DNA of 59,168 bases from Streptococcus cristatus (GTDB lineage Bacteria; Bacillota; Bacilli; Lactobacillales; Streptococcaceae), in assembly GCF_003943465.1 (NCBI RefSeq), contig NZ_RJPR01000012.1, positions 18,940 through 78,107 of the forward strand, given 5' to 3'. Positions 8,903 to 17,555 of this stretch are shown here, piece by piece. Each line of letters begins with the position of its first letter. Position 1 is the first letter of the stretch. The translations under genes and the position numbers were made by a program. Below the pieces are notes generated by a model that saw only the letters and a list, made by a program, of their open reading frames with translations, had not been told where the DNA came from and searched no databases.

Positions 8903-9823
8903 ATGACTAACGAATTTCTTCATTTTGAAAAAATCAGCCGCCAAACTTGGCAAAATCTGCATCGAAAGAAAAATCCACCGCTCACTGAGTCCGAACTCAA
9001 TTCTATCAAGAGTTTCAATGACAAAATCAGTCTACAGGATGTGACAGATGTTTATCTGCCTCTGACAAATCTCATTCAGATTTATAAACGTTCCAAAGAA
9101 GATCTCGCCTTTTCAAAAGGTATTTTTCTACAAAAGGAGAGTAAAAGACAGCCCTTTATCATCGGAGTATCTGGCAGTGTTGCCGTTGGAAAATCAACGA
9201 TTAGCCGCCTATTGCAAATCCTCCTATCACGGACTTTTACAAATGCCACCGTTGAATTAGTGACGACAGATGGCTTTCTCTATCCTAATCAAACTTTGAT
9301 TGAAACGGGGATTTTAAATCGCAAAGGCTTCCCTGAAAGCTATAATATGGAACTCTTGCTAGACTTTTTAGACCGCATTAAAAATGGTCAAAACTATGAA
9401 ATTCCCGTCTACTCGCACGAAATTTATGATATTGTCCCAAATGAAAAACAGGAAATCAAGGCAGCTGACTTTGTCATCGTAGAAGGTATCAATGTTTTCC
9501 AAAATCCGCAAAATGAACGCCTTTATATGACTGACTTCTTCGACTTCTCAATCTATGTAGATGCCGAAGTCGAAAATATCGAGTCTTGGTATCTGGATCG
9601 CTTTAAAAAATTATTGGCACTAGCCAAGCATGATACGCATAATTATTACCATCGCTTTACGACCCAGCCTGAAGAAGAAGTCATGGCGCTGGCCCATAAT
9701 ATCTGGGAAACAATCAATCTGGTGAACCTATTAGACTATATTGAGCCAACGCGTAATAGGGCCGAAGTGATTTTGCATAAGGCTAAAAATCATGAAATTG
9801 ACGAAATCTATCTAAAAAAATAA
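8903..9823 (+). CDS. coaA: Type I pantothenate kinase
   Basis: A 306-residue kinase catalysing the first step of coenzyme A synthesis, pantothenate to 4'-phosphopantothenate. The P-loop [12 protein letters not shown] is present at about residue 90, followed by TTDGFLYPN and GFPESYN, all typical of bacterial CoaA. The start is preceded by an AGGAG site. It is transcribed rightward from its own promoter, divergently from the nucleoside operon, with rpsT directly downstream. Confidence 0.97.
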   Translation: MTNEFLHFEKISRQTWQNLHRKKNPPLTESELNSIKSFNDKISLQDVTDVYLPLTNLIQIYKRSKEDLAFSKGIFLQKESKRQPFIIGVSGSVAVGKSTISRLLQILLSRTFTNATVELVTTDGFLYPNQTLIETGILNRKGFPESYNMELLLDFLDRIKNGQNYEIPVYSHEIYDIVPNEKQEIKAADFVIVEGINVFQNPQNERLYMTDFFDFSIYVDAEVENIESWYLDRFKKLLALAKHDTHNYYHRFTTQPEEEVMALAHNIWETINLVNLLDYIEPTRNRAEVILHKAKNHEIDEIYLKK

Positions 9824-9830
9824 TTTAGGC

Positions 9831-9859
9831 TTGTCAAATCACAACTTTTCATATATAAT
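9831..9859 (+). promoter_or_regulatory. Strong promoter of rpsT
   Basis: TTGTCA (9831-9836), exactly 17 bases, TATAAT (9854-9859). This is near-consensus sigma-A and fits a highly expressed ribosomal protein gene. Confidence 0.88.
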
Positions 9860-9893
9860 TAGATAGTTAGTATTTTCAATGGAGGTGAATAAC

Positions 9894-10130
9894 TTGGCAA
9901 ACATTAAGTCAGCTATCAAACGCGCTGAATTGAACGTTAAACAAAACGAAAAAAACTCAGCTCAAAAATCAGCTATGCGTACTGCAATCAAAGCATTTGA
10001 AGCAAACCCGTCTGAAGAACTTTTCCGTGCTGCTAGCTCAGCTATCGATAAAGCAGAAACAAAAGGTTTGATCCACAAAAACAAAGCAAGCCGCGATAAA
10101 GCACGTCTTTCAGCTAAACTTGCTAAATAA
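9894..10130 (+). CDS. rpsT: 30S ribosomal protein S20
   Basis: A 78-residue basic protein ([13 protein letters not shown]...), the normal S20 length. It binds 16S rRNA during early small-subunit assembly. I start it at the TTG at 9894, because GGAGGTG (9881-9887) sits seven bases before it; an in-frame ATG at 9879 overlaps that ribosome site and would add five unusual residues. TTG starts are known for streptococcal rpsT. A strong promoter precedes it and a terminator follows. Confidence 0.97.
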
Positions 10131-10149
10131 TGCATCGCGCATACAAAGG

Positions 10150-10169
10150 AGCTCCACGGAGCTTTTTTT
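10150..10169 (+). terminator. Terminator of rpsT
   Basis: AGCTC-CACG-GAGCT hairpin followed by seven T, about 20 bases past the rpsT stop. Confidence 0.75.
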
Positions 10170-10197
10170 GTTGCTCACTGTAATTAGGAGAATGTAT

Positions 10198-10716
10198 ATG
10201 AAGATTGCTATCATCGGCTACTCCGGCTCTGGCAAGTCAACCTTGGCCCAGCAGTTAGGCCACTTTCACCATATTCCTGTGCTTCATCTGGACACGATTC
10301 GGTTTGAAGAAAACTGGCAGACTCGTAGTCAAGACCAAGTCAAGGCTGATTTAGCGAATTTCCTCAAGCGAGAACAATCCTGGGTCATCGATGGCAACTA
10401 CTCCTTCGCCTGCTTTGAGGAGCGCATGGCGCAGGCTGATCAGATTATCTTTATGAACTTTTCTCGCTGGAACTGCCTCTATCGCGCCTTCAAACGCTAC
10501 CTCAAATACCGAAATCAAGTGCGAGAGAGTATGGCTTCTGGCTGTACTGAAAAACTGGATTGGGAATTCATCCGCTGGATCCTTTGGGATGGCAGGACAA
10601 GAGAGACTAAGAGTCTCTATGAAAAAGTTCGTCAGACCTATCCTGAAAAATTTATCGAATTGCAGAATCAAAAGCAATTATCAGACTATGTAAAAGAATC
10701 TGGGACAAAAGTCTAA
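10198..10716 (+). CDS. P-loop nucleotide kinase-like protein (FlaR/topology modulation type)
   Basis: A 172-residue protein with an N-terminal Walker A, GYSGSGKSTLA, then LHLDTIRFEENW and WVIDGNYS, the pattern of the adenylate-kinase-like proteins called topology modulation or FlaR-like. The start at 10198 is chosen because AGGAG (10186-10190) lies at proper distance; in-frame codons further upstream cross the rpsT terminator. The substrate is unknown. Its last codons and stop lie inside the left end of a 149-bp repeat, so the final residues (ESGTKV) come from that repeat. Confidence 0.8.
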   Translation: MKIAIIGYSGSGKSTLAQQLGHFHHIPVLHLDTIRFEENWQTRSQDQVKADLANFLKREQSWVIDGNYSFACFEERMAQADQIIFMNFSRWNCLYRAFKRYLKYRNQVRESMASGCTEKLDWEFIRWILWDGRTRETKSLYEKVRQTYPEKFIELQNQKQLSDYVKESGTKV

Positions 10717-10849
10717 CCTTAAATATAAAAAGCGAACAAAAAGGAGTTATCTGACACTCAGAATTCTGTCTTGTTCACTTTTTTGTCTAATCTATCAATT
10801 TTAAAAATTTATAATAAAGAATTCCTAAAATCAAAATCTTTTTGTCCCA
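10701..10849. repeat. MITE-like 149-bp repeat, copy 1
   Basis: Bounded by TGGGACAAAA (10701-10710) and its exact inverse TTTTGTCCCA (10840-10849). An inner inverted pair, AGCGAACAAA and CTTGTTCACT, lies within (10731-10740 and 10770-10779) with GAATTCTG between. The left end overlaps the end of the upstream gene. The rest of the 10717-11017 gap is A+T-rich with no gene that I can see. Confidence 0.75.
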
Positions 10850-11017
10850 GCCTCGTTCAGTCTTATTTGTCAAGAAAAATCAGAAGTATTCATCGATGAG
10901 GTAAAAAGGTGAAATTCCAACTTACAAAATTGTAAGAAAAATGAGAGAAATGTAAGCTAAAGAAATGGAAAGAAGAAACTCTTTCTTGTATCATAGGAAA
11001 GGAAAAAGGAGAATCCT

Positions 11018-11746
11018 ATGAAAAAAATGATTGACAATAGCAGTTTGAAACTGCTTGCTATGCTTGCAATGCTGATTGACCATATCGCCTGGGTATCTTT
11101 TCCACTTGCTACCAATATGAATATTCTCTCTCCTAACTGGCTGGCCAATAGTATGCACATAATAGGCCGCCTGGCTTTTCCAGTCTTTGCCTTTTGTATT
11201 GCGGAAGGCTATCGGCACAGTCATGATGTGAGCAAGTATATGAGACGATTGGGGCTGCTGGCTCTTATCAGTATCATCCCTTTCTCTCTGATGGGCTGGG
11301 TTACTGGTCTTGGCTTTATCATGCAAAATACGGTTGTTACTCTCTTTTTGGGGCTCTGTGCTCTTTATTACAGTGATCAGCAAACAGCAACCTGGAGAAA
11401 AGTTCTAATTATTCTACTCTGTTTTACTCTGTCCATTATCGCTGACGGCGGACTGACGGGAGGAGTTTTTGGTATCTATTCCTTTGCAAAGATTAAAGAC
11501 CCAATCTTCCGAAAAATTGGCGGTGTCTTGGCACTGAACAGTGTGCAAATCCTAATTTTGGCCTTCAATTTCTCCTATGATGGTCTGGCTGATCTGGCTG
11601 CCACCTGTCTTCTGTTTCTCCTCGTGACCTCTTTCTACAACGGTCAAAAAGGGGCCAATATTGGAAAAGTATTTTACTGGTTTTATCCCCTTCATTTGCT
11701 CGCCTTGTCTCTGTTTCGAATTGCCTTTCTCTTATTTCTAATGTAG
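11018..11746 (+). CDS. TraX-family integral membrane protein
   Basis: A 242-residue polytopic protein. The N-terminal stretch LAMLAMLIDHIAWV and the later RLAFPVFAFCIAEGYRHS are hallmarks of the TraX family. TraX of F plasmid acetylates pilin, and the wider family appears to be membrane acyltransferases; the substrate of the streptococcal members is not known to me. No conjugation genes are nearby, so the name should not be read as evidence for transfer. A GGAG site precedes the ATG. The gene sits alone between the two copies of the 149-bp repeat. Confidence 0.85.
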   Translation: MKKMIDNSSLKLLAMLAMLIDHIAWVSFPLATNMNILSPNWLANSMHIIGRLAFPVFAFCIAEGYRHSHDVSKYMRRLGLLALISIIPFSLMGWVTGLGFIMQNTVVTLFLGLCALYYSDQQTATWRKVLIILLCFTLSIIADGGLTGGVFGIYSFAKIKDPIFRKIGGVLALNSVQILILAFNFSYDGLADLAATCLLFLLVTSFYNGQKGANIGKVFYWFYPLHLLALSLFRIAFLLFLM

Positions 11747-11865
11747 TTAATGAATGTATTAAAAGTTGCAGTAGAATACCTGTTAAGTTAATTTTTCTTT
11801 TGATAAGTCTAAATAATAGAGTAAAAGAGTCTGGAACAATAGTCTCTTTGCTACAAAAAAGAGTT

Positions 11866-12014
11866 TGGGACAAAAATATTTCAATTTTTAAAAATCTTAA
11901 TTATTAAGCCCTTCAAATCTACAATTAAATGCGAAAAGCGAACAAAGCAGAATTCTGATTACCAGAAAACTAGTTTTGTTCGCTTTCTATATTTGAGGTC
12001 GGACTTTTGTCCCA
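11866..12014. repeat. MITE-like 149-bp repeat, copy 2
   Basis: Bounded by TGGGACAAAA (11866-11875) and TTTTGTCCCA (12005-12014), with inner inverted repeats AGCGAACAAA (11937-11946) and TTTGTTCGCT (11975-11984). It has the same length and architecture as the copy at 10701-10849. A third, partial left end (TCTGGAACAATAG) lies just before it at 11829-11842. Confidence 0.75.
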
Positions 12015-12025
12015 GCCTCCTTTTC

Positions 12026-12754
12026 TTATTCTTCTTTTACAAAAACCAATTCTTTAGCATCTGAAAGATCTGCTCGATAAGCAAAACCTGCAAAAGAGAG
12101 CTGTTTGATTTGGTCAAGATGATCGACCTGGGCTTCCATCAAAGCAGTCAAAAACTGCCCACGCGCTTTTTTAGAAATAGTAGAATGACTTTTAAGTTTC
12201 CCAGATTTTTCTTCTAAAAACTTGAACCGAAGCATCTTCTCTCTGACCGATTTTTCAAAAACATCCTCAAATTCACTAGACAAGAGAGAAAGCAGCATAT
12301 CTTCATCCGCTACCGCTTTTGTATACTCTTCCCGCCAAAATTTTTTCAGCATTTGACCATTGGGCTTCAGTCCCACCAAAAAATCCAATCGATGAGGGGC
12401 AATCGGACTCAGAGCAGGAATGACCCCATATAGACTAGAAGTTAAAAGCAAATGCTCCTGAATGTAGGAACTCTCCTCTGATGTCCAATCTTTTCGCTTG
12501 ATATTGCGATACATGAGGCCATCAAATAAGTGCAATGCTGGGTAGGTCTCCGCTTCATTCTTGCTCAAATTTTGAACTCTTTGGTGTTCTATTTCAGCCA
12601 TCTGCGGACTGATTTTATATAAGTTTTCCAACTCTCCGGCTGAGAATTGCAACAACTCTTCTATTATGATTTTGCTTTTAGGCGTCAACTGGGAGCGCCC
12701 CAGCGAGTTCTGTTCTTCATTCATTTCTTTGGCAGTCGGAATTAAAATCTTCAT
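12026..12754 (-). CDS. yaaA: Peroxide stress protein YaaA (DUF328/UPF0246)
   Basis: A 242-residue protein with the family start MKILIPTAKEM, the conserved YRNIKRKDW region and SSLYGVIPALSPIAPHRLDF. E. coli YaaA lowers intracellular free iron during hydrogen peroxide stress and binds DNA. A similar role would suit a streptococcus that makes its own peroxide through GlpO, but that link is inference. It is a single leftward gene, ending just past the right end of the second 149-bp repeat. Confidence 0.92.
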   Translation of the reverse strand: MKILIPTAKEMNEEQNSLGRSQLTPKSKIIIEELLQFSAGELENLYKISPQMAEIEHQRVQNLSKNEAETYPALHLFDGLMYRNIKRKDWTSEESSYIQEHLLLTSSLYGVIPALSPIAPHRLDFLVGLKPNGQMLKKFWREEYTKAVADEDMLLSLLSSEFEDVFEKSVREKMLRFKFLEEKSGKLKSHSTISKKARGQFLTALMEAQVDHLDQIKQLSFAGFAYRADLSDAKELVFVKEE

Positions 12755-12844
12755 AGTTTCCCTCTCTTATCTTAGATTCTGAGTCCATTTTCCTGTTTTC
12801 CCTACTCATGATTATAGCAAATTTTGGACAAATCGGATTTATTC

Positions 12845-12895
12845 TTGACTTTAATTTTCAAAAATGATAATATCTAGTTATCAAAACTAGATATT
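12845..12895 (+). promoter_or_regulatory. Promoter with overlapping palindromic operator upstream of the DUF1836 gene
   Basis: TTGACT (12845-12850), 17-base spacer, TAATAT (12868-12873). A perfect 11-bp inverted repeat, AATATCTAGTT (12869-12879) and AACTAGATATT (12885-12895) with a 5-base centre, overlaps the -10 box and probable start site. This is where a repressor would be expected to bind. Confidence 0.7.
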
Positions 12896-12909
12896 AGAAA
12901 GTTTGAAAT

Positions 12910-13371
12910 TTGGAAACGAAAAATCTGTTCCCGAGATGGGATGAATTGCCTGTTCTTGACCTATATCTGGACCAAGTCCTGCTCTACGTCAACAAGGTCT
13001 GTAAGCCAGCTTTTACTGCATCCGACAAAGGCTTGACGGCATCCATGATCAATAATTATGTCAAGCATGGCTACCTTGAAAAACCTCTAAAGAAAAAATA
13101 CAATCGCCAGCAAGTTGCCCGCTTGATTGCCATTACAAGTTTGAAAACTGTTTTTTCTATTCAAGATATTGCTGCTACTTTAGATATGCTCAATGCTGAG
13201 ACCCAGTCTGAAGAGCTCTACAATGACTTTGTGGATTATATGAACGGACGGAAACTTGAAGTGACTCCCATTATTGCCAGTGCCTGTCAGACCTTAAAAC
13301 TCTACCAGCAAACCCTTGCTTTTATCCAAGTACCCGAAAAGGAGGACGATAACGATGAACTACGCGCTTAA
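12910..13371 (+). CDS. DUF1836 family protein (putative MerR-like DNA-binding protein)
   Basis: A 153-residue protein beginning at a TTG codon, with LPVLDLYLDQVLLYVNKVC and the segment LTASMINNYVKHGYLEKPLKKKYNRQQVARLI. The latter resembles the winged-helix of MerR-like regulators (helix-turn-helix, then a KxYxRxQV wing). DUF1836 proteins are widespread in Firmicutes and uncharacterised. Its end overlaps the start of the hemolysin III gene by 17 bases, so the two form an operon. The palindrome over its promoter makes autoregulation plausible. Confidence 0.8.
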   Translation: METKNLFPRWDELPVLDLYLDQVLLYVNKVCKPAFTASDKGLTASMINNYVKHGYLEKPLKKKYNRQQVARLIAITSLKTVFSIQDIAATLDMLNAETQSEELYNDFVDYMNGRKLEVTPIIASACQTLKLYQQTLAFIQVPEKEDDNDELRA

Positions 13372-14002
13372 ACTCAGTAAACAACTCTCTTTTGGAGAGG
13401 AAATTGCCAACGCTGTCACCCATGCCGTCGGAGCTGTTTTGATGCTGATTCTTCTGCCTATCTCAGCTATTTACAGTTATGAAGGGCATGGCCTCGTTTC
13501 TGCTGTTGGCACTTCTATCTTTGTCATTAGCCTTTTCCTCATGTTTCTCTCTTCTACCATTTACCACTCCATGTCCTATGGCTCTACCCACAAATACATC
13601 CTACGGATTATTGACCACTCCATGATTTATATCGCTATCGCGGGCAGCTATACTCCCGTCGTCCTTTCACTCATGAATGACTGGCGGGGCTATCTGATTA
13701 TCGCGATTCAGTGGGGCACGACCATCTTTGGTATTCTCTACAAAATCTTTGCCAAGAAGGTCAATGAGAAATTCAGCCTGGCTCTCTATCTAATTATGGG
13801 CTGGCTGGTTATCTTTATCATCCCGCAAATTATCGGACAAACTGGAGCAGTGTTTTGGGGACTCATGCTAGCAGGCGGTCTTTGCTACACAGTCGGCGCT
13901 GGTTTTTATGCCAAAAAGAAGCCCTACTTCCACATGATTTGGCATCTCTTCATCCTAGCCGCTTCTGCTCTTCAGTATCTAGCAATTGTCTATTTCATGT
14001 AA
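13355..14002 (+). CDS. Hemolysin III family / PAQR-type membrane protein
   Basis: A 215-residue protein with seven predicted membrane segments. LSFGEEIANAVTHAVGA and SSTIYHSM are family hallmarks, with conserved His in IDHSMIYIAIAGSYTP and the C-terminal HMIWHLFILAAS. PAQR-like bacterial proteins are thought to be metal-dependent membrane enzymes or membrane-homeostasis factors; haemolytic activity should not be assumed. The start at 13355 is chosen for its GGAGG site, which places it within the end of the DUF1836 gene. Confidence 0.9.
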   Translation: MNYALKLSKQLSFGEEIANAVTHAVGAVLMLILLPISAIYSYEGHGLVSAVGTSIFVISLFLMFLSSTIYHSMSYGSTHKYILRIIDHSMIYIAIAGSYTPVVLSLMNDWRGYLIIAIQWGTTIFGILYKIFAKKVNEKFSLALYLIMGWLVIFIIPQIIGQTGAVFWGLMLAGGLCYTVGAGFYAKKKPYFHMIWHLFILAASALQYLAIVYFM

Positions 14003-14030
14003 AACTGCTTTTCAAAGCAGTTTTTTTCTA
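14003..14030 (+). terminator. Terminator of the DUF1836-hemolysin III operon
   Basis: AACTGCTTT / AAAGCAGTT stem with a two-base centre followed by a T tract, directly after the stop codon. Confidence 0.8.
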
Positions 14031-14193
14031 TAGCATAAGGCAGCTCTTCAACCAAGCCTACATCAAGTCTGCACTAACCACTTCTCAAAAGTAGGAACTT
14101 TGAAATAATATAAATTTAAGCTTTCTCTGCTAAGATAAAGATAGAAAAGATGATCTCTGGCAATTAAATCTGCCAGTTATGGAAGGGAAACGA

Positions 14194-14952
14194 ATGGCTA
14201 TTTTATCAAAAATCCGCCCATCACAGCCTCTGAAAGAACTGAAATGGTTTGACATTCTTGTGATTACTCTGTTCATGTTTGGTCAGTTCATCTACCGATC
14301 AACTGAGCTTTACCTGGCTAGTTTTTCAACAACAGCGACGACGGCAGCAACTGAAACAGTCAGCAATACAGCTAGCGAAGGCGCAGCATTCTCAAGTAAT
14401 TTCAATCTTCAGCTCCTGATGCTGGTCTTGACCATTCTTTACCTATTGCTTCGGCGCTTTGACTTTAAGCAGCTCCCTATCCGCCTGAGCTGGTCGGTTC
14501 TGCTCTGGACTCCTCTTATTTTTGTAGTGGTAGGGTTCTTTGGTGACATTGTGACGACACTGAGTGGCGGGTATAATTACTTTGATTCAACCCTCTGGTC
14601 TTATGTAGATGTGCTAGAAATCTTCCGGAAATTTGCTGATCTGACACCAATGGCTATTCTCTATGGACTGCTCAATGGCTTCTATGAAGAATTCTTCTTT
14701 CTGGGTCTTATGACCTCTGTCAAGGATAAGTATAAGTGGTGGGCACTGGCCTACTCTACTATCATTCGGATTTCTTTCCATACTTATCAAGGAATGCTCT
14801 GGGCCCTGGTTATCGGAGTGGTCTATGGACTCTTTTACTATTTCCTTTACAAGTACAAGGTCAAGAACCTCCTGCCTTTCTTTCTCATGCACGCCCTGGC
14901 GGATATGTTTGGCTCCAGCTTGATGTATGTACTGATTAACTGGCGTTCCTAA
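14194..14952 (+). CDS. CPBP-family intramembrane metalloprotease
   Basis: A 252-residue protein with six to eight membrane segments. The motifs are NGFYEEFFFLGL (the glutamate pair, though the usual arginine of EExxxR is missing), ISFHTYQG and FFLMHALADMF. CPBP/Abi proteases process prenylated proteins in eukaryotes. In streptococci and lactobacilli they are often linked to bacteriocin immunity or signal processing, but no bacteriocin genes are seen here. The start at 14194 follows a GGAAGGGA site; an ATG five codons earlier overlaps it. Confidence 0.8.
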   Translation: MAILSKIRPSQPLKELKWFDILVITLFMFGQFIYRSTELYLASFSTTATTAATETVSNTASEGAAFSSNFNLQLLMLVLTILYLLLRRFDFKQLPIRLSWSVLLWTPLIFVVVGFFGDIVTTLSGGYNYFDSTLWSYVDVLEIFRKFADLTPMAILYGLLNGFYEEFFFLGLMTSVKDKYKWWALAYSTIIRISFHTYQGMLWALVIGVVYGLFYYFLYKYKVKNLLPFFLMHALADMFGSSLMYVLINWRS

Positions 14953-15012
14953 ACGGATAAAAATCAGCTGACATACAGTTTATGTCGGAAAACTATAAAA
15001 TAAATCGAAACT

Positions 15013-15060
15013 AAAAAGCTTAGAAACAAGGTATCAAGTAACCTCGCTGCTAAGCTTTTT
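15013..15060. terminator. Bidirectional terminator
   Basis: AAAAAGCTTAG (15013-15023) and CTAAGCTTTTT (15050-15060) form an 11-bp stem that serves the rightward CPBP gene and the leftward ABC exporter operon. Confidence 0.8.
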
Positions 15061-15071
15061 ATTATGGTCAA

Positions 15072-16712
15072 TTAGCAATTAAAACTAGCAATCTCACTAT
15101 CAAGTTTTTTCATATAGTAGCGATAGATTAGATAAGAAACAAGTCCAGAAATCAAAATCAGCAGAACTGAAAGGAGATAGAGAACTGCGAGAGTCAGGAA
15201 GTATGAAATCGCATAGAGAACGCCAATCACGATCATCACTCCAATGGTAAAGGCTAGTGCCAATAGGGTCTTACCCATACTATTATCTCGAGTCATTAGC
15301 TCGTTGACATTGGACCAGTTGGTCACCAAATGCTTATAATCTCGATGATAGCCCCAAGCACTCCAAGCTAGGCTAGCCATAAACCAAACCAGCAGCATAA
15401 CCAGAAAAGTCACCAGATGAACATGGAAGATAAGACTGGTCACCAAAAGAAGAATCACTGGTAGAATGGACTGAATAGCAAAGAGATACCAAAATTTGAG
15501 ACGAACGTATTTTCTGAGCTCGAAAGGCAAAACCTTCAGATAATCAAAATTTTCCCGCTCCAAGGATAAACCTATAGAGGTCAGATTATTCCCACCCGAA
15601 TTGAGGGTAGCGATAAACATAGATAGGAAGCTAAGCGGAAGTAAAAATCGCGGAATCAAGAACGGGCTAACATCTAGATCTGCTTTGACTGCCCCCATGG
15701 CCATACTAAAAATGATGATGTAAGGAATCAGTGCTGACATGAAGAGAGCCTGCAAGATAACCGAACCTTCACTCAGCAGCCGAATGTGATAGCGCCAGAC
15801 GAACTTCTTAAAATTCTTGGCCTCGTCCATATTGATATCGTGCACCCGCTCACGTTTGCCACTTGCTGCACCCGTCATCAAGGCTGCTTCATAAAATTCT
15901 GGTATGACCTTGAACTTAACCACCAAGAAGAGCAGAGCCGCCACGGCAAGCCAAGCTAGAATTCCTAAAATTGCAGACAAGCTAAAAGGATTGATGATAA
16001 AGTCGTAAAAGGCTACAACGGGCGGGAAATAAGGTGTGGCTACTGTATTGCTGGCGATACTACGACTGTTCATTTGATTGATAAAGATATAGAGTCCTAC
16101 CGAACCAAGGGAAACCAGCCCTAGAATCACATTGGATAGAATAGTCTTATACTTTCTAAAGAAAGCTGTCTTGGTGATAAAATGCACCAAAATCAAAATG
16201 ATAAAGGTTATAACAGAGCTTAAAATGACAATCGAAATCAAGGCCATAGGCAAGCCGACTAAGGGATTTCCGCCTTGAAGAGCTAGCACGATGAAATAGC
16301 TATACATGGGCAGAATCGCAATCAAGAGAGTCAGGACAACAGAGATGCTCTTTCCGACAATGATTTCTGATTCACTAAAGGCATAGGGCCGATAGGACTG
16401 CAAATCCTTGCTTTCATAAAAGACATTATAGAAAACCAAGAAGCCCTGTGACATGGAAAATATAGCAAATACGGAGACCATATTGGCAAAATGTCCCGGA
16501 TTGCCCACCATGTGATTGAAGGCACTCATGATACCAAAGAAGAACAGGTAGACCAACCCCAAAATCAAGTACATTCGAATAGCCTGCAGGGAGACATTGA
16601 CTTTTACCTCTGGATTTTTTTCCTGCTTCTTGCGGTATTGCTGCAACTGCGAAGCTTGGATAGCATAGAGAATATTGATATCAACTAATTTTTTAATCGC
16701 TTTAAGACGCAT
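15072..16712 (-). CDS. ABC exporter permease, two-TMD type
   Basis: A 546-residue membrane protein with about twelve predicted helices in two blocks separated by a soluble loop. It resembles the ABC-2-type exporter subunits that pair with the short ATPases of Gram-positive bacteria. Substrate unknown. Its start overlaps the upstream ATPase gene by 11 bases, so the two are certainly co-expressed. Confidence 0.78.
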   Translation of the reverse strand: MRLKAIKKLVDINILYAIQASQLQQYRKKQEKNPEVKVNVSLQAIRMYLILGLVYLFFFGIMSAFNHMVGNPGHFANMVSVFAIFSMSQGFLVFYNVFYESKDLQSYRPYAFSESEIIVGKSISVVLTLLIAILPMYSYFIVLALQGGNPLVGLPMALISIVILSSVITFIILILVHFITKTAFFRKYKTILSNVILGLVSLGSVGLYIFINQMNSRSIASNTVATPYFPPVVAFYDFIINPFSLSAILGILAWLAVAALLFLVVKFKVIPEFYEAALMTGAASGKRERVHDINMDEAKNFKKFVWRYHIRLLSEGSVILQALFMSALIPYIIIFSMAMGAVKADLDVSPFLIPRFLLPLSFLSMFIATLNSGGNNLTSIGLSLERENFDYLKVLPFELRKYVRLKFWYLFAIQSILPVILLLVTSLIFHVHLVTFLVMLLVWFMASLAWSAWGYHRDYKHLVTNWSNVNELMTRDNSMGKTLLALAFTIGVMIVIGVLYAISYFLTLAVLYLLSVLLILISGLVSYLIYRYYMKKLDSEIASFNC

Positions 16713-17445
16713 CTGAACTCACCTCTTCTCTGTGGCCAGCCAGACCTAGATAGATGGTTTCGAGGGATTGGTCTGGATGCTGGGCTTTTAGGTCTTCAAC
16801 CGTTCCGTAGAATATCAGCTCTCCTTTTTTGAGAATGGCAATCTTGTCGCATAGCTGCTCAGCCACTTCTAACACGTGGGTTGAAAACAGAACTGTATTT
16901 CCCTTGTTAGCATGCTCGCGCATCATCTGCTTGAGATCAAAAGCTGCCTGAGGATCCAAGCCTGTCAAAGGCTCATCCAAGACCCAGATATCTGGATCGG
17001 ACAAAAGGGCACCAATGACAAAGACCTTCTGCCGCATACCGTGTGAAAACGACTCAATTACTTCATAACGATGGCTAGCAAAGTCAAAGATAGCCAGCAA
17101 CTCACCCAAACGAGCCTCTACTTCTGCCGTGGTCATATCATAGGAAGTCGCTACTAGCTCCCAAAATTCATTGGCTGTCAGACGCAAGAAAAGGTCAGGA
17201 GAATCAGCTACATAGCCGATTTTTTTCTTGATTTCTAGACGATTACTGGATAGCTCCTTGCCGTCCACAAAAATTTGTCCCTGTGTCGGATTAATGACGC
17301 TGACCAGGGATTTAATGGTCGTTGACTTACCCGCTCCATTGTGACCGATCAGACCAACAATCTCACCGCTTTCCAAGGTCAGATTCAGATGGTTAAGCGC
17401 CAGCTTGCCATCATAGTCTTTTGTAACATCTCTAAATTCAATCAT
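16702..17445 (-). CDS. ABC transporter ATP-binding protein
   Basis: A 247-residue ABC ATPase with Walker A GHNGAGKST, signature-like SHGMRQKV, Walker B IWVLDEPLTGLD and the switch histidine in FSTHVLE. It energises the membrane protein encoded immediately downstream (11-base overlap). An AAAGGAGA site precedes its ATG. The class (EcsA/CcmA-like) suggests export rather than uptake. Confidence 0.9.
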   Translation of the reverse strand: MIEFRDVTKDYDGKLALNHLNLTLESGEIVGLIGHNGAGKSTTIKSLVSVINPTQGQIFVDGKELSSNRLEIKKKIGYVADSPDLFLRLTANEFWELVATSYDMTTAEVEARLGELLAIFDFASHRYEVIESFSHGMRQKVFVIGALLSDPDIWVLDEPLTGLDPQAAFDLKQMMREHANKGNTVLFSTHVLEVAEQLCDKIAILKKGELIFYGTVEDLKAQHPDQSLETIYLGLAGHREEVSSDAS

Positions 17446-17555
17446 GGGAATCTCCTTTGCTATGTTTTAAGGTTATTATACTATCCTAAAAATCATTTGT
17501 CTAGAAACTAGCGAAAAAGTTCGGATTTTGCTTTAAAACAAGGCAGAACCATCCT

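Noticed and set aside
11018..11746. TraX family gene as a sign of a conjugative element.
   Set aside because: No relaxase, coupling protein or pilus genes are near; chromosomal TraX-like proteins are common in streptococci.
14194..14952. CPBP gene as bacteriocin immunity.
   Set aside because: No double-glycine peptide gene or bacteriocin exporter is close; the ABC exporter at 15-17.4 kb lacks a peptidase domain.
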